From Sphingomonas sp. 7/4-4 (GTDB taxonomy: Bacteria > Pseudomonadota > Alphaproteobacteria > Sphingomonadales > Sphingomonadaceae), in assembly GCF_027941955.1 (NCBI RefSeq), contig NZ_CP115960.1, forward strand, positions 2,418,001 to 2,482,000: a DNA stretch of 64,000 nt, read 5' to 3'. How positions within the stretch are numbered: the first letter of the stretch is position 1; each line of letters opens with the position of its first letter. The notes under the pieces were generated by a model. The model was not told where the DNA came from, searched no databases, and saw only the letters and a program-made list of their open reading frames with translations. Both the position numbers and the translations under genes were made by a program. Below, piece after piece: positions 18,854 to 29,455 of the stretch.

Positions 18854-20064
18854 ATTGCGACCGGACGAATCACCAAACGGACCCTCGACGCGCTCCTAAC
18901 GAACGGCGTTGCGGGCTTCCTGTGGGACGAGGATCTGAAGGGGTTCGGCGTCAAGACGTCGGCCAACGGCTCAGCCTCCTACATCGTTCAGTACCGGATG
19001 GGCGGCCGGGAATCTAAGACGCGCCGATATACGATCGGCGGTCATGGCTCGCCCTGGACGCCAGCGATGGCCCGGGAAGAGGCGGCGTGGATGCTGATGC
19101 TAGTGGCGCAGGGCGTCGATCCGGTCGAATCGGACAAGCAGCGCCGCCGGGAAGCGGTGGATCTCGCCTTCTCCAACTATGCCGACCGGTTTGCCGGCAG
19201 TTGCAAGGGGAAAGGCTGGAAGTTGCTCGTGAAGCGCTCGCTCACGCTCCACATCAAGCCGGTGCTGCGCGACAAACCGCTTCCGACGATCACGCGCGCC
19301 GATATCGTCGCCGCGCTCTACCGGATGCCAGACGAGCAGGTCGGGAACCGGCGGAACGTGTTCGCCGTCATGCGGCGGCTGTTCAAATGGGCGATCAGCC
19401 GCGGCGACATCACTTCCAGCCCTATGGAAGGCATGGAGACCCCGCCGCCCGTCAAACTGCGCGAGCGGTGGTTGAGGACGAGGAACTGCGCCGCGTCTGG
19501 AATCACGCCCCCAAAACACATCGCTGCTTCGGTCCGATCGTCCGGCTCCTGATCGCGACCGGCCAACGGCGCGAAGAGATCGCCGGGCTACACTGGGACG
19601 AAGTGAGTCGCGAGGCGCGCGAAATGCGCCTCTCCGGCGAGCGGACGAAGAACGGCGAGCCAACAACGATTCCGCTAAACGACCTCGCGGTCGCGGAGCT
19701 AGACCAACTCGCACGCGGTGAAACCTGGCCCAAGCGCGGGCGCGTGTTTCGGACGTCGACGGGCGCGGGATTCACCGCTTACCACAAAGGCAAGGTCAAG
19801 CTGGACAAACTGGTCGCCGGAGAGGACGATCCCTTGCCGCCCTGGCGACTTCACGACCTACGGCGGACACTCGCCACCGGCTTCCAACGCCTGGGCGTCC
19901 GGTTCGAAGTGACCGAAGCGGTTCTCAACCACGTCGGCCAGTCACGTTCCGGCGTGGCGGCCATTTACCAGCGGCATGACTGGAAACCCGAGAAACGAGC
20001 GGCTCTCGACGCCTGGAACGAGCATGTCGTGCAGATACTAGGGATGTCTCAGCGACATCCATGA
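18854..20064 (+). CDS. Tyrosine-type site-specific integrase, frame-broken
   Basis: Phage/island integrase with an N-terminal Arm-DNA-binding DUF4102-like domain (RITKRTLDALLTNGVAGFLW, then VQYRMGGRESKTRRYTIGGH). The SAM-like core-binding domain includes PVLRDKPLPTITRADIVAAL. The catalytic domain has Arg in LLIATGQRREEIAGLHW, HDLRRT, and the Tyr nucleophile in IYQRHDW. The frame changes at 19465-19467 (one G missing), rejoining RERVVEDEELRRVW. Homologues begin M-ATGRITKR; here that codon is ATT at 18854 with an in-frame TGA just upstream, so the start is either a rare ATT or a sequence error. No tRNA is seen at this junction. Confidence 0.87.
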
Positions 20065-20431
20065 TCGCAGCGTCAGCGCGCCGCTCTCACCAAGGCAGTT
20101 CCTCAATGGACAGGGTCATCTCCTGAAAACCGCCGGGTTCGAAACGCAACGCCTTCCTCGCTCTCCTTGGCAACTTGTAGGCGGCCCATTTCCTTCGAGT
20201 GGGCACGGATCGGTCGAAGCGCATCGGTGGTGCCCTGATTTCATCTTTTGGGCCGGAAGCAGAATGGCCGCTTTCGGGAAGGAAGACGCAATAGCTGCCC
20301 CTCCACACAGCCAGGCGGGAAGTCTCACCGGTCAGGTCTCGCCGGACGCAGAGTCGAGAGAGGTGCTCGGATAGCGATGAGCAGCGCTCATCTTGATTGC
20401 TTTTCAGATCCGGCGCGATCACACTCCTTCA
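20065..20431. other. Gap with one doubtful minus-strand ORF
   Basis: Between the integrase and the LysR gene. A minus-strand ORF (20087-20422, 111 residues) ends RFDRSVPTRRKWAAYKLP...FEPGGFQEMTLSIEELPW, which has a fairly natural composition. It could be a small cargo gene or a C-terminal remnant. It has no recognisable motif, and its 5' part overlaps the LysR start region. Confidence 0.3.
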
Positions 20432-21340
20432 GTGCAGATCAGCCGAACCGACCTGGCGGATTTCAGCTATTTCCTCGCGATCGCCAGGCATCGCAGCTTC
20501 CGGCGCGCCGGTCTCGAGATGGGCGTCAGCGCTTCCGCGCTGAGCCATGCGTTGAAGGGCCTCGAGACCCGCCTCGGCGTTCGCCTGCTCAACCGGAGCA
20601 GCCGGAGCGTCACGCTCACGGCTGCGGGCGAGGAATTGCGTGCAGCCATCGGTGCGCCGTTCGACGCGATCGGGTCGGCGCTCGAGGTGCTAAATCGCTA
20701 TCGGGAAGAGCCCGCCGGGCGCATCCGGCTGAATGTGCTGGAGCATGCCGCAACGCTTCTTCTCGCACCGGTCCTGCCGGCATTCGTCGATCGGTATCCG
20801 GACATCGAAGTCGACGTCTGTGTGTCGAACCATCTGGTAGATGTGGTAGCGGCCGGCGCCGATGCGGGAATCCGTTATGGCGGGACCGTCCCGGAGGACA
20901 TGATCGCGCAGCGCCTGTCGAGAGACATTCGGTGGGTGGTGGTGGGAGCGCCGGGATATCTTGAACGTTTTGGTGTGCCGGAACACCCGCGCGATCTCAT
21001 CGCGCACCGCTGCCTGCGGATTCGGCTGGGCGATGACAGCATCTATGGCTGGGAATTCGAGAAGGGCGAGGAAACGCTCGCAATAGACGTGCCTGGGGCG
21101 ATCACCATCGACGAAACCCAGTTCGCACTCGCTCTTACGGCCGGGGGCGCCGCGCTGGCCTATCTGCCGGAGCCTTGCGTGACTCCGCTGGTCGAGCGCG
21201 GCGATCTCCGCCTGGTGCTGGAAGACTGGTCTTCGACGGGGTCCGGATTCCATATCTATTATTCGGGGCGCCGGCAGCTGCCGACGGGCCTTCGCCTGCT
21301 GATCGACCTGATCCGCGAGATGCGCCCGCTCGGACCATAA
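20432..21340 (+). CDS. LysR-family transcriptional regulator
   Basis: About 300 residues. The N-terminal winged HTH reads ISRTDLADFSYFLAIARHRS then FRRAGLEMGVSASALSHALKGLETRLGVRLLNRSSRSVTLT, the standard LysR pattern. The effector domain includes GRIRLNVLEHAATLLLAPVL and IRYGGTVPEDMIAQRLS. GTG 20432 gives the usual N-terminus; a TTG at 20393 in the same frame is also possible. It precedes an MFS transporter and hydrolase on the same strand, which it may control. Confidence 0.9.
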   Translation: MQISRTDLADFSYFLAIARHRSFRRAGLEMGVSASALSHALKGLETRLGVRLLNRSSRSVTLTAAGEELRAAIGAPFDAIGSALEVLNRYREEPAGRIRLNVLEHAATLLLAPVLPAFVDRYPDIEVDVCVSNHLVDVVAAGADAGIRYGGTVPEDMIAQRLSRDIRWVVVGAPGYLERFGVPEHPRDLIAHRCLRIRLGDDSIYGWEFEKGEETLAIDVPGAITIDETQFALALTAGGAALAYLPEPCVTPLVERGDLRLVLEDWSSTGSGFHIYYSGRRQLPTGLRLLIDLIREMRPLGP

Positions 21341-21488
21341 GAGCGCTCCAGGCTCGCGAACGATGAGCCTGGCTCATCGCTTCATCAACGACCGGGCGGG
21401 TAATCCACCGCCGTCCCACTGATTATATCGGCCTCTGTCGATCACGGTACTGCCCGTGATCCATCCAAATGACAGATGGGACCGCGAT

Positions 21489-22725
21489 ATGGCCGGTAGC
21501 GCCAGCATCGAACAGATTTTTGCACACGTCGACAGCTCGGACGCCCCGCGATCCGGCTGGGGCGCGGTGCTGGCGCTGACGCTTTGCGTGTCGACGCTCA
21601 TCGCGTCGGAATTCATGCCGGTCAGCATCCTGACGCCGATTGCATCCGATCTTCATCTGACCGAGGGCACGGCCGGGCAGGCGATTTCGGTGTCCGGGCT
21701 GTTCGCGGTGTTGACGAGCCTCTCCATCGCTTCGCTGACGCGCGGAATCGATCGCCGTGTGCTGTTGCTCGGGCTCACTGTGCTCATGCTCCTATCCGGC
21801 CTGTTGGTCGCCTTCGCGCCCAATTTCGCCGTGCTGATGATCGGGCGTGCATTGCTCGGCATCGTGATCGGCGGCTTCTGGTCGATGTCGGCTGCCACGG
21901 TCATGCGTCTCGTGCCCGAAGATCAGGTGCCGCGCGCACTCGCTCTGCTCAACGGCGGCAATGCGCTGGCCACCACCGTCGCCGCCCCCTCGGCAGCTTT
22001 CTCGGCCAGTTCATCGGCTGGCGCGGTGCGTTCTTCCTCGTCGTCCCGCTCGCCGCGATCACCTTCGCGTGGCAATGGCTGACGCTCCCTCAATGCCTTC
22101 GGATCGCACGGTGCGCAGCGCCAGCGCGCTCGGCGTGCTGCGGCGGCCCGGTGCCGCGCGCGGCATGATCGCAGTCGCGTTGCTGTTCATGGGGCAATTC
22201 GCGCTGTTCACTTATCTGCGGCCCTTCCTGGAGAACACGACCGGCGTGAGCGTGTCGCTCCTCTCCCTGATTCTGCTGGTCATGGGTGGCGCGGGCCTCA
22301 TCGGAACCTGGCTGATCGGCCGTGTGGTCAGCAGGAGCCTGACCGCCACGCTGGTGCTCGCTCCGCTGGCCATGGCAGTGGTGGCGCTTGCGCTGATCCC
22401 CATGGGAACGCTGCCGCTGCCCACGGCGGCACTGCTCGCGCTTTGGGGCCTGATCGGGACCGCGTTGCCGGTCGCCTGGTGGACTTGGCTGAGCCGCACG
22501 CTGCCCGACGATGCCGAGGCCGGTGGCGGACTGATGGTCGCCGTGGTCCAGCTGGCGATCACGCTGGGCGCGGCCGGCGGCGGGCTGCTGTTCGACGCCG
22601 GTGGCCATCAGGCGACCTTCCTTGCAAGCGCCGCCCTGCTCGGCGCCTCGACCCTTGTCGGTGCGTCGGGAGCGCGCCGGTCGCGCGATCCCGCGCCTGC
22701 CATCTCCTGCGGAGCGTTCAGATGA
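21489..22725 (+). CDS. MFS transporter (DHA1, NepI/AraJ-like), frame-broken twice
   Basis: Twelve-span major facilitator, probably an exporter. It starts MAGSASIEQIFAHVDSSDAP at ATG 21489. Family features are LTEGTAGQAISVSGLFAVLTS, the motif-A-like TRGIDRRVLLLGL, and GRALLGIVIGGFWSMSAATVMRLV. The frame moves at 21985-21989 (one C short) into GSFLGQFIGWRGAFFLVVPL, and again at 22087-22089 (one C short) into SMPSDRTVRSASALGVLRRP. It ends at 22725 and overlaps the next gene by four bases. The closest known type by eye is the nucleoside/sugar efflux NepI group. Confidence 0.85.
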
Positions 22726-23837
22726 ACAGCGAAAACAGCACCGAACATCGCCAGCCCGACCGAACCGCTGCCGCCGATCTGAGCCGGCGAAGCCTGCTTC
22801 GCCTCACCGGGGCAAGTGCAGCGGCGCTCGGCGCCTCGTTCCTCAATCTTTCAACCGCAGAGGCCCAAGACATGTCCAACGGAGCCAATAACTTTTACAC
22901 CAGCGACCGCGTGACCTCTCGGAAGGTCATGTTCAGCGACCAATATCGCATGCAGGTCACCGGGAATCTGTTCCTGCCCCGCGACCTTGACCAAAGCGCC
23001 AGACACCCGGCGCTCGTCATCGGCCACCCGATGGGAGCGGTGAAGGAGCAGAGCGCGAACCTTTACGCAACGAAGATGGCCGAACAGGGCTTCGCGGCGA
23101 TGTCGATCGACTTGCCCTTCTGGGGCGAGAGCGAGGGCCAGCCGCGCAATGCGGTAGCGCCCGACTTCTATGCCGAGGCGTTCAGCGCCGCGGTCGATTT
23201 CCTCGGAACGCAGCCGTTCGTGGACCGCAACCGGATCGGCGGTATCGGCGTTTGCGGCAGCGGCAGCTTCATCGTCAGCGCCGCCAAGATCGATCCGCGC
23301 CTGAAAGCGATCGCGACGGTCAGCATGTACGATATGGGCGCGGCCAACCGCAACGCGCTCAACCACTCGCTGTCGGTCGAGCAGCGCAAGCGGATAATCG
23401 CGGAAGCCGCCGAGCAGCGCTATGCCGAGTTCACCGGTGGCGAGACCCGATACACCGGCGGGACGACGCATGAACTGACCGCGGATACGGACCCGATCCA
23501 GCGCGAGTTCTACGACTTCTATCGCACGCCGCGCGGTGAGTTCACGCCAAAGGGCGGATCCCCGCGCACGACCACCCACCCGACGCTGACCAGCAACGTC
23601 AAGTTCATGAACTTCTACCCGTTCAACGACATCGAGACGATCAGCCCACGCCCGATACTGTTCATCTCAGGCGATCGGGCGCACTCGCGCGAGTTCAGCG
23701 AAGACGCTTTCCGGCGGGCGGCGGAGCCGAAGGAACTGGTATGGGTTCCGGGCGCGGGCCATGTCGACTTGTACGACCGGATCGATCTGATCCCGTTCGA
23801 CAAACTCACCTCCTTCTTCAGGCAGCACCTCGCATAG
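22722..23837 (+). CDS. Tat-exported alpha/beta hydrolase
   Basis: A 371-residue protein starting MNSENSTEHRQPDRTAAADL. A twin-arginine signal follows (LSRRSLLRLTGASAAALGAS, then TAEAQD as a likely cleavage zone). The hydrolase domain has HPALVIGHPMGAVKEQSANLYA, the nucleophile-elbow region GIGVCGSGSFIVSAA, and a terminal His in VPGAGHVDLYDR. It resembles the dienelactone-hydrolase/YcjY-like group; the Cys in GVCGSG at the elbow would be the nucleophile, as in DLH. ATG overlaps the transporter stop, so the two genes likely form one unit. Confidence 0.86.
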   Translation: MNSENSTEHRQPDRTAAADLSRRSLLRLTGASAAALGASFLNLSTAEAQDMSNGANNFYTSDRVTSRKVMFSDQYRMQVTGNLFLPRDLDQSARHPALVIGHPMGAVKEQSANLYATKMAEQGFAAMSIDLPFWGESEGQPRNAVAPDFYAEAFSAAVDFLGTQPFVDRNRIGGIGVCGSGSFIVSAAKIDPRLKAIATVSMYDMGAANRNALNHSLSVEQRKRIIAEAAEQRYAEFTGGETRYTGGTTHELTADTDPIQREFYDFYRTPRGEFTPKGGSPRTTTHPTLTSNVKFMNFYPFNDIETISPRPILFISGDRAHSREFSEDAFRRAAEPKELVWVPGAGHVDLYDRIDLIPFDKLTSFFRQHLA

Positions 23838-23851
23838 AGGGGGACATCGCG

Positions 23852-24148
23852 ATGAAGTCGATTGGAGCGTTCCTCCTACCGGCGTCGCTCCTCGCCTGCT
23901 CGCCGGAGCAGCAGGCGCAGGGGGCACGAGCGCAAATCAGTTCCTCCGAACAAAGAGCAGGGCAGATGGAAATCGGCCGCAGTGCGCCAGGACGCGAGTT
24001 GGACGCACGAGCTGGACCTGCAATGACACAAGAACGCAGCGGCCGCGTACCTGCGCCGGGAATTATCGTCCTCGGGCGAGTGACCGGCGATCTGTCGATC
24101 TTCGATCGCTCGGGTGCGGTCACGGTTCGGATCGAGCGCGCCGACTGA
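23852..24148 (+). CDS. Small putative lipoprotein
   Basis: A 98-residue protein starting MKSIGAFLLPASLLACSPEQ; LLAC fits a lipobox and the segment before it fits a lipoprotein signal. The rest is rich in Gln, Ser and Arg and ends with LGRVTGDLSIFDRSGAVTVRIERAD. It starts 15 bases after the hydrolase stop, with AGAGGGGGA upstream. I recognise no family. Confidence 0.6.
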   Translation: MKSIGAFLLPASLLACSPEQQAQGARAQISSSEQRAGQMEIGRSAPGRELDARAGPAMTQERSGRVPAPGIIVLGRVTGDLSIFDRSGAVTVRIERAD

Positions 24149-24421
24149 ACCTTCACGGCGCACCGTCTCATTCTTCAAATCGTCGATAGGTCCGCTTTGA
24201 GGAAGATAGCCGGTAGCAATGAACGTCCGCAAGCGGGCGCATAGCGGACGCGAGTCAGTTTGGGTGGATCACCTCGGAGGTCATGTGCCTGGGCGGCCGC
24301 CCCGTTGATTGCCGTGAAGTCGTCTCCCCGCGCCGCCTTCACGTGCTGGCGCAAAACCATTGCCAAGCCCGCCCGGCACTGAGGGAATACCGGCATAGTA
24401 AAGCGTAACAGGGAGGCGCTT

Positions 24422-27400
24422 GTGCGGCCAGGTGGGCGACGCGGGGCGTTTGCGCGGCGGGCAAGAATCCGTTGTGGCTATCGCGCCATGCTGCTTTGCG
24501 GAGTGGGCGCCGTATTGGCATCGGGGGCGGCGCAGGCGCAGGTGGCGGAATCACCCCCGCCCGTCGCTCCCGCAGCACCCCTTCGCCCGAACCGGCTCCG
24601 TCCGCTGCTACCGACCAGATCACCGCCACGGCGCCGGCGCTTCGCTTCTGGGATGGCGGCAATCCCGTGCTGCATCAGAACGGCGTGATCGACGGCGGCT
24701 CCGGCACGTGGAGCGCGATCGCGCCGAACTGGACCGATTCCGCTGGCGCGATCAACGGCCCGATGCAGCCGGTACCCGCTTTTGCCGTGTTCCAGGGTGC
24801 TCCGGGCACCGTGACAATCGACGACAGTCAGGGCATCCTGGCGATCAGCTCGATGCTGTTCGCGACGGACGGCTACCGCCTCACCGGCGGCCGGCTGCGG
24901 CTCGATGGCGGCCCCTTCACATCGATCCGCACCGGCGACGGCATGACCGCGCGGATCGACAGCGAAATTACCGGCGCCAGCGGCCTGCTCTACAACGCGC
25001 TCGGCACGCTGATCCTCACCGGCGACAACAGCTATACCGGCGGCACGCGCGTCGATGGGGGCACGCTGATCGGCGACACGCGCTCGATCCGCGGCAATCT
25101 GGACAATGGCGGCCATGTAATCTTCGACCAGGCGTTCGACGACATTTTTCAAGGCAGCGTCAGCGGCCTGGCCAGCATCTGGGGGCTGATGACCAAGCGC
25201 GGTGCGGGCACTCTCACGCTGGCCGGGGGCAGCCAGCTCGACTGGAATGTCGAGCAAGGCGGCCTGATCGCCCGGGCCGAGGGGTTCGGCGGCAATATCC
25301 AGGTGTCCAATGGCGCCCGGCTGACGCTCAGCTCGGGCGATGTCGCCGGTGTCACTTCGACCTATCGCTACGCCTTGTCGGGCGCCGGCCGGTTCGACGC
25401 CGCCGGCAAGGGCCTGCTTGTGCTCGCCGCCAATTCGGGCGGCTTTACCGGCCACAGCCTGGTGCAGGACACAATGCTGCGCGTCGAGGGCGCGCTGGGC
25501 GGATCGCTGCATGTCGGCGCGGGTGGGCGGCTGGGCGGCAGCGGCACGGTCGGAGATGTCACCGTCGGTGCGGGCGGGCGGCTGATCGGCACGCCCGACG
25601 AGACGCTGAAGCTGGCCTCGCTCGCGTTCCATCCCAGCGCAGTGATCGACGCGCGGCTGGGCACGGTCGGCACGCCGCAGCTGTTCCAGGTCGATGGCGA
25701 TCTGACGCTCGACGGCACGCTCAACATCGCCGGTATCGGTCCGATCGGCGCGGGCATCTATCGGCTGATTTCCTATTCCGGCGCGCTCACCGACAACGGC
25801 CTCGCAATCGGCAGCCTGCCCACCGGGCAGGAGCGCTCTTTGGTCTCGATCCGAACCTCGGTCCCCTGGTCGGTCGATCTGGTGTCCGAGATCGGCGGCA
25901 GCCCGATGCAATTCTGGGACGGCAGCGATCCGACGCGCTTCAACAACGGAATTGTCGATGGCGGCCCCGGCGTGTGGCGCCGCGACCTCGCCGGCTGGAC
26001 CGATAGCGACGGCAGGAAGAACCAGACCAGCATCGGGACCGCCTTTTCGGTGTTCGAGGGGCACGGCGGGCAAGTGGTGATCGACGCCGGCAATGCAGGC
26101 GCGATCCAGACCGGCGGGATGCAGTTCGCCGTCACCGGCTATACGCTCTCGGGAAGCGGTCTGCGCCTCGCGGGCAACGAGCGCACGATATTCCGCGTCG
26201 GCGACGGCAGCGAATGGGCACCGACGATGGTCGCCGAGATCGCCGCGCCGATCTCCGGCCATACCCGCCTCGTCAAGGCCGATGCCGGCACGCTGATCCT
26301 CTCCGGCGCCAACAGTTACACCGGTCCGACCGAGGTCGAGGGCGGGACGCTGATCGGCAACACCGCCTCGATCCGCAACACCTTGCTCAACGCCGGCACC
26401 ACGGTGTTCGACCAGCGCGAAAACGCCACTTTCGGCCATATGATCGTCGGCCTGAACGGGCGTTCGGGCGACATGATCAAGCGCGGCAGCGGTGTGCTCA
26501 CCCTCGCGAAGAGAGGCCGCCTCGACTGGACCGTCGAGGAAGGCCGGCTGGTCGCCCAGGCCGATCGCTACAAGAGCGAAGTCACCACGTTGCTCGGCGG
26601 CGGCGAACTCCAGCTGGATACGCCGGCCGATGTTTCGATGGGCACCTTGTTCCGCGGCGACGGCCGGCTGACCAAGACTGGTAACGGCATGCTGGTGCTG
26701 ACCGGCCATTCGCGCACCTTCGAAGGCACTACCCGGGTCGCCGGCGGCGAGCTGCTGATTGACGGCACGCTGGCCGGCGATGTCATCGTCGAGGACAAGG
26801 CAATGCTGTCCGGCGACGGCTGGGTCGGCTCGCTGATCGTGAAGCGCGGCGGAACGCTCTCGCCGCGACCGAGCCCGGGGGCGCCCGATGGCGGGCCGAC
26901 CACTTCGATGAGGGTCCTCGGCGACTTGACCTTCGAACCCGGCGGGCGCTTCGAAGTCGACGCTGATCCCTCGGGCGTGCTCTCCGACCTGGTCTTCGTC
27001 GAGGGCGTCGCGCATCTCGCGGGTTCGGTCTTCCATATCGGCAGTAGCGGCAATTACCGGCCCTCCGCCACCTACACGATCCTCATCGCCGACGGCGGAA
27101 TCGAGGGGCAGTTCGACGGCGTCTCGTCTTCCTATGCCTTCCTCACCCCGCGGCTCGACTACACATTGTCGGCGGTCAGGCTTACGCTCGACCGTAACGA
27201 TGTCCGCTTCCAGGACGTCGCCTTGAGCGAGAACCAGCGCGCAGTGGGCGCGGCGCTGCAGACCATGGTCGCCGGGCCGCTGTACGACGCCGTCGTCGTC
27301 GCCGACGCGGAGAATGCCCGGCTCGCTTTCGACAGCGTCGCGGGCGATTTCCACGCCTCGCTGCGCACTGCCTTGGTCGAGGACAGCCGCCTGACCCGCG

Positions 27401-28254
27401 ACACCGCGCTTGCCCGGATGCGCGCGCCGCTCGGGCAACCCGGAATATCGGCCTGGGGTCAGGCGATCGGCGACTGGGGCCATTATGGCAGCGACGGCAA
27501 CGCCGCGCGGCTCGAGCGCTCGGCAGCGGGTGGGCTCGCCGGAATCGAGGCGCAAACACCCGGCGGTGACGTCCGGCTGGGCGTGTTCGGCGGCTATCAC
27601 CATGCCGATCTGCGCGGTAGCGGCGACGCCGATGTCGATAGCTATCACACCGGTCTCTATGCCGGGGCACGGTTCGGCGCCTTCGCCGTGCGCACCGGCG
27701 TGGTGTTCAGCTGGCAGGACGTCGCGACCCGGCGCGGGATCGGCAGCGGCGGGCTCGCGGAACAGATGCACGCCGATTACGGCGCCACTACCGCGCAGGC
27801 CTTTGCCGAGGTCGCCTGGCGCCTCGAACTGAGCGGCGGCGCGTTCGAACCCTTCGCGAACATCGCGCATGTCGCGCTCGACGTCGAACAGGGGCAGGAG
27901 CGCGGCGGCACCGCGGCACTCGCGCTCGCCCACGGCACTATGGCCACCAATTACGCGACTCTGGGCCTGCGCGGCGAAACGGCACTGCCGGTCGGCGGCG
28001 GCAAGCTCTCGCTGCACGGCACCGTGGGCTGGCAGCACGTGTTCGGCGATCGTGTCCCCGGCATCACGATGATGCTCGACGGCGCCCGCTTCGAGAGCGT
28101 CGGCCTGCCGATCGCGGAGGACGGCTTCGTCGGCGGCCTCGGCATCGCAGCGGCGATCGGCGAACGGCTGGAAGTGAACCTCGATTATCGCGCCGCGGTC
28201 TCGCGCCGGAACCTCGACCATAGCGCCAGCGCGGCGCTGACCTTCCGGTTCTGA
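24422..28254 (+). CDS. Type Va autotransporter with PATR repeats and a duplicated passenger, frame-broken
   Basis: A protein of about 1,277 residues exported through Sec and its own beta-barrel. The signal peptide (GTG 24422; YRAMLLCGVGAVLASGAAQA, then Q) is in one frame. The passenger and barrel are in the next frame, joined by one missing C at 24578-24581 (APPSPEPAPSAAT). The passenger has two homologous halves beginning FWDGGNPVLHQNGVIDGG and FWDGSDPTRFNNGIVDGG. Each has a PATR-type strand (LILTGDNSYTGGTRVDGGTL; LILSGANSYTGPTEVEGGTL). The C-terminal barrel starts about ISAWGQAIGDWGHYG and ends in Phe (ASAALTFRF). No protease or adhesin active site is visible. A 1,351-codon antisense ORF is a shadow. 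Confidence 0.87.
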
Positions 28255-28764
28255 GGTCTCAACAACGCGTGGTCGGGGCGGCTCGCATTCGTCAATCCGC
28301 CCTTCTCCGAACTCCTGTGATGGCTGCGTCGTGCTCACCACCAGTGGTGAGCCGACAACGTCCTCAGCGTCCTGAGCGAACTGCTCAGCCGGCCTTGGCG
28401 TGTCTGCAGCAGATACGCTCCGTCTTCGTACCCTCGGACCATCCGGTACGGGCTCGCGTGTAGCCGGGACGCAAGAACTGGACGAGAGCACCGAGCGCCC
28501 CGGCGTCTCATTCGAGACGGCGTTGAAGTACACGGTCTTCAGAATTCGGCTAAGCTTTCCAGGCCATATCGATTCAGTTCATCGAAGGCTGCCTAGGGCC
28601 GGTCGTCGCCCCGGCAACGGACAGCAATTCGCGCCGGGGCGGCTACCGCCGCAATGCTTCCGTCAACGAACAATCGCTGCGGAAATCGGCGCCCGGCCCA
28701 CGCCATCCTTATTTGGTATACCAGCGCATGGGCGTTGAAGAGCGGCTAACCGGGCGACCTCGAC
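28255..28764. other. Gene-free gap with two hairpins after the autotransporter
   Basis: I see no convincing gene. A perfect hairpin GCTCACCACcaGTGGTGAGC lies at 28333-28352, and a second (CTGAGCgaactGCTCAG) at 28372-28388. Neither has a T run, so they may be processing signals or operators rather than intrinsic terminators. Confidence 0.5.
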
Positions 28765-29031
28765 TCACCGAATGCTCTTCCGCTGGATCAGATTGAAGAT
28801 TCCGAGCAGCACCACGGCGCCGACGAAGGCGATGATGAGGCCGGTCAGCGAGAATTCCTGCACACTTCCCCGCACGCCGAAGAGGGGACCGGACAGCCAA
28901 TTGCCGATAACCGAGCCCACACAGCCGACGACAATGTTGAGGAAAATGCCCATAGAGGCATTGCGGCCCATCACCATGCTGGCAAGCCAGCCGGCGATAC
29001 CGCCCACGATCAGTGCGATGATCCAACCCAT
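28765..29031 (-). CDS. GlsB/YeaQ/YmgE-family stress membrane protein
   Basis: An 88-residue, three-span membrane protein. It begins MGWIIALIVGGIAGWLASMV, then GIFLNIVVGCVGSVIGNWL, and ends with GLIIAFVGAVVLLGIFNLIQRK. This is the complete GlsB/YeaQ/YmgE (transglycosylase-associated) pattern. Such proteins are induced by envelope or acid stress; the molecular role is unclear. The start is ATG 29031; the frame upstream is open but lacks family sequence. Confidence 0.92.
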   Translation of the reverse strand: MGWIIALIVGGIAGWLASMVMGRNASMGIFLNIVVGCVGSVIGNWLSGPLFGVRGSVQEFSLTGLIIAFVGAVVLLGIFNLIQRKSIR

Positions 29032-29371
29032 TACAACTCTCCCTGTCTTGGACAGGAAGAGGAATCCGCAGAGATCGACTTTGTTCCGCAGCCGCAACGC
29101 TTGCCGACGCGCCGATCATCAACACATGTGTATGCGCGCTGCCTGCCCATCCGCGTAGCGGTAGCAAACAGGACTAGCGCACGCGAACCACTCGCGCCGA
29201 CAAGCCACTCAGTTGCCGCCGTGCCTTCGCCGCTGCCTTTCCAACGGTGGTGCCGATCGCCGGGCGGGATGAACGACTGCTTTCGTGCTGCGGCTCGATC
29301 CCACTAAACGGCGGCAAACGGGCGCAGGGCAGTCGCCTCACCGTCGTCGTGAGTGCCGCCGGTCGACAAAA

Positions 29372-29385
29372 AGATAACGCTACCG
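29372..29385. promoter_or_regulatory. Possible LacI-type operator upstream of the GH2 gene
   Basis: AGATAACGCTACCG matches the stronger site before the TonB receptor (GTTAGCGCTACC) at 10 of 12 core positions. It lies about 70 bases before the GH2 start. A weak site on its own; the paired occurrence is the argument. The surrounding gap 29032-29455 holds nothing else recognised. Confidence 0.35.
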
Positions 29386-29455
29386 GAGCCAAAAGGAGCG
29401 ACCTATGACCGCGGCACCGCAAACCATTTGACGCCTGCCGGCCGGAGGAATGATC

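Noticed and set aside
24478..28533. A 1,351-codon ORF on the strand opposite the autotransporter
   Set aside because: It mirrors the codon structure of the forward gene, is very rich in Arg, Ala, Asp and His, and has no domain. The forward gene has a signal, PATR repeats and barrel, so this is an antisense shadow in high-GC DNA.
28269..28738. Short forward ORFs after the autotransporter
   Set aside because: Their composition is unlike the neighbouring genes, they have no ribosome-binding site, and they overlap the two hairpins.
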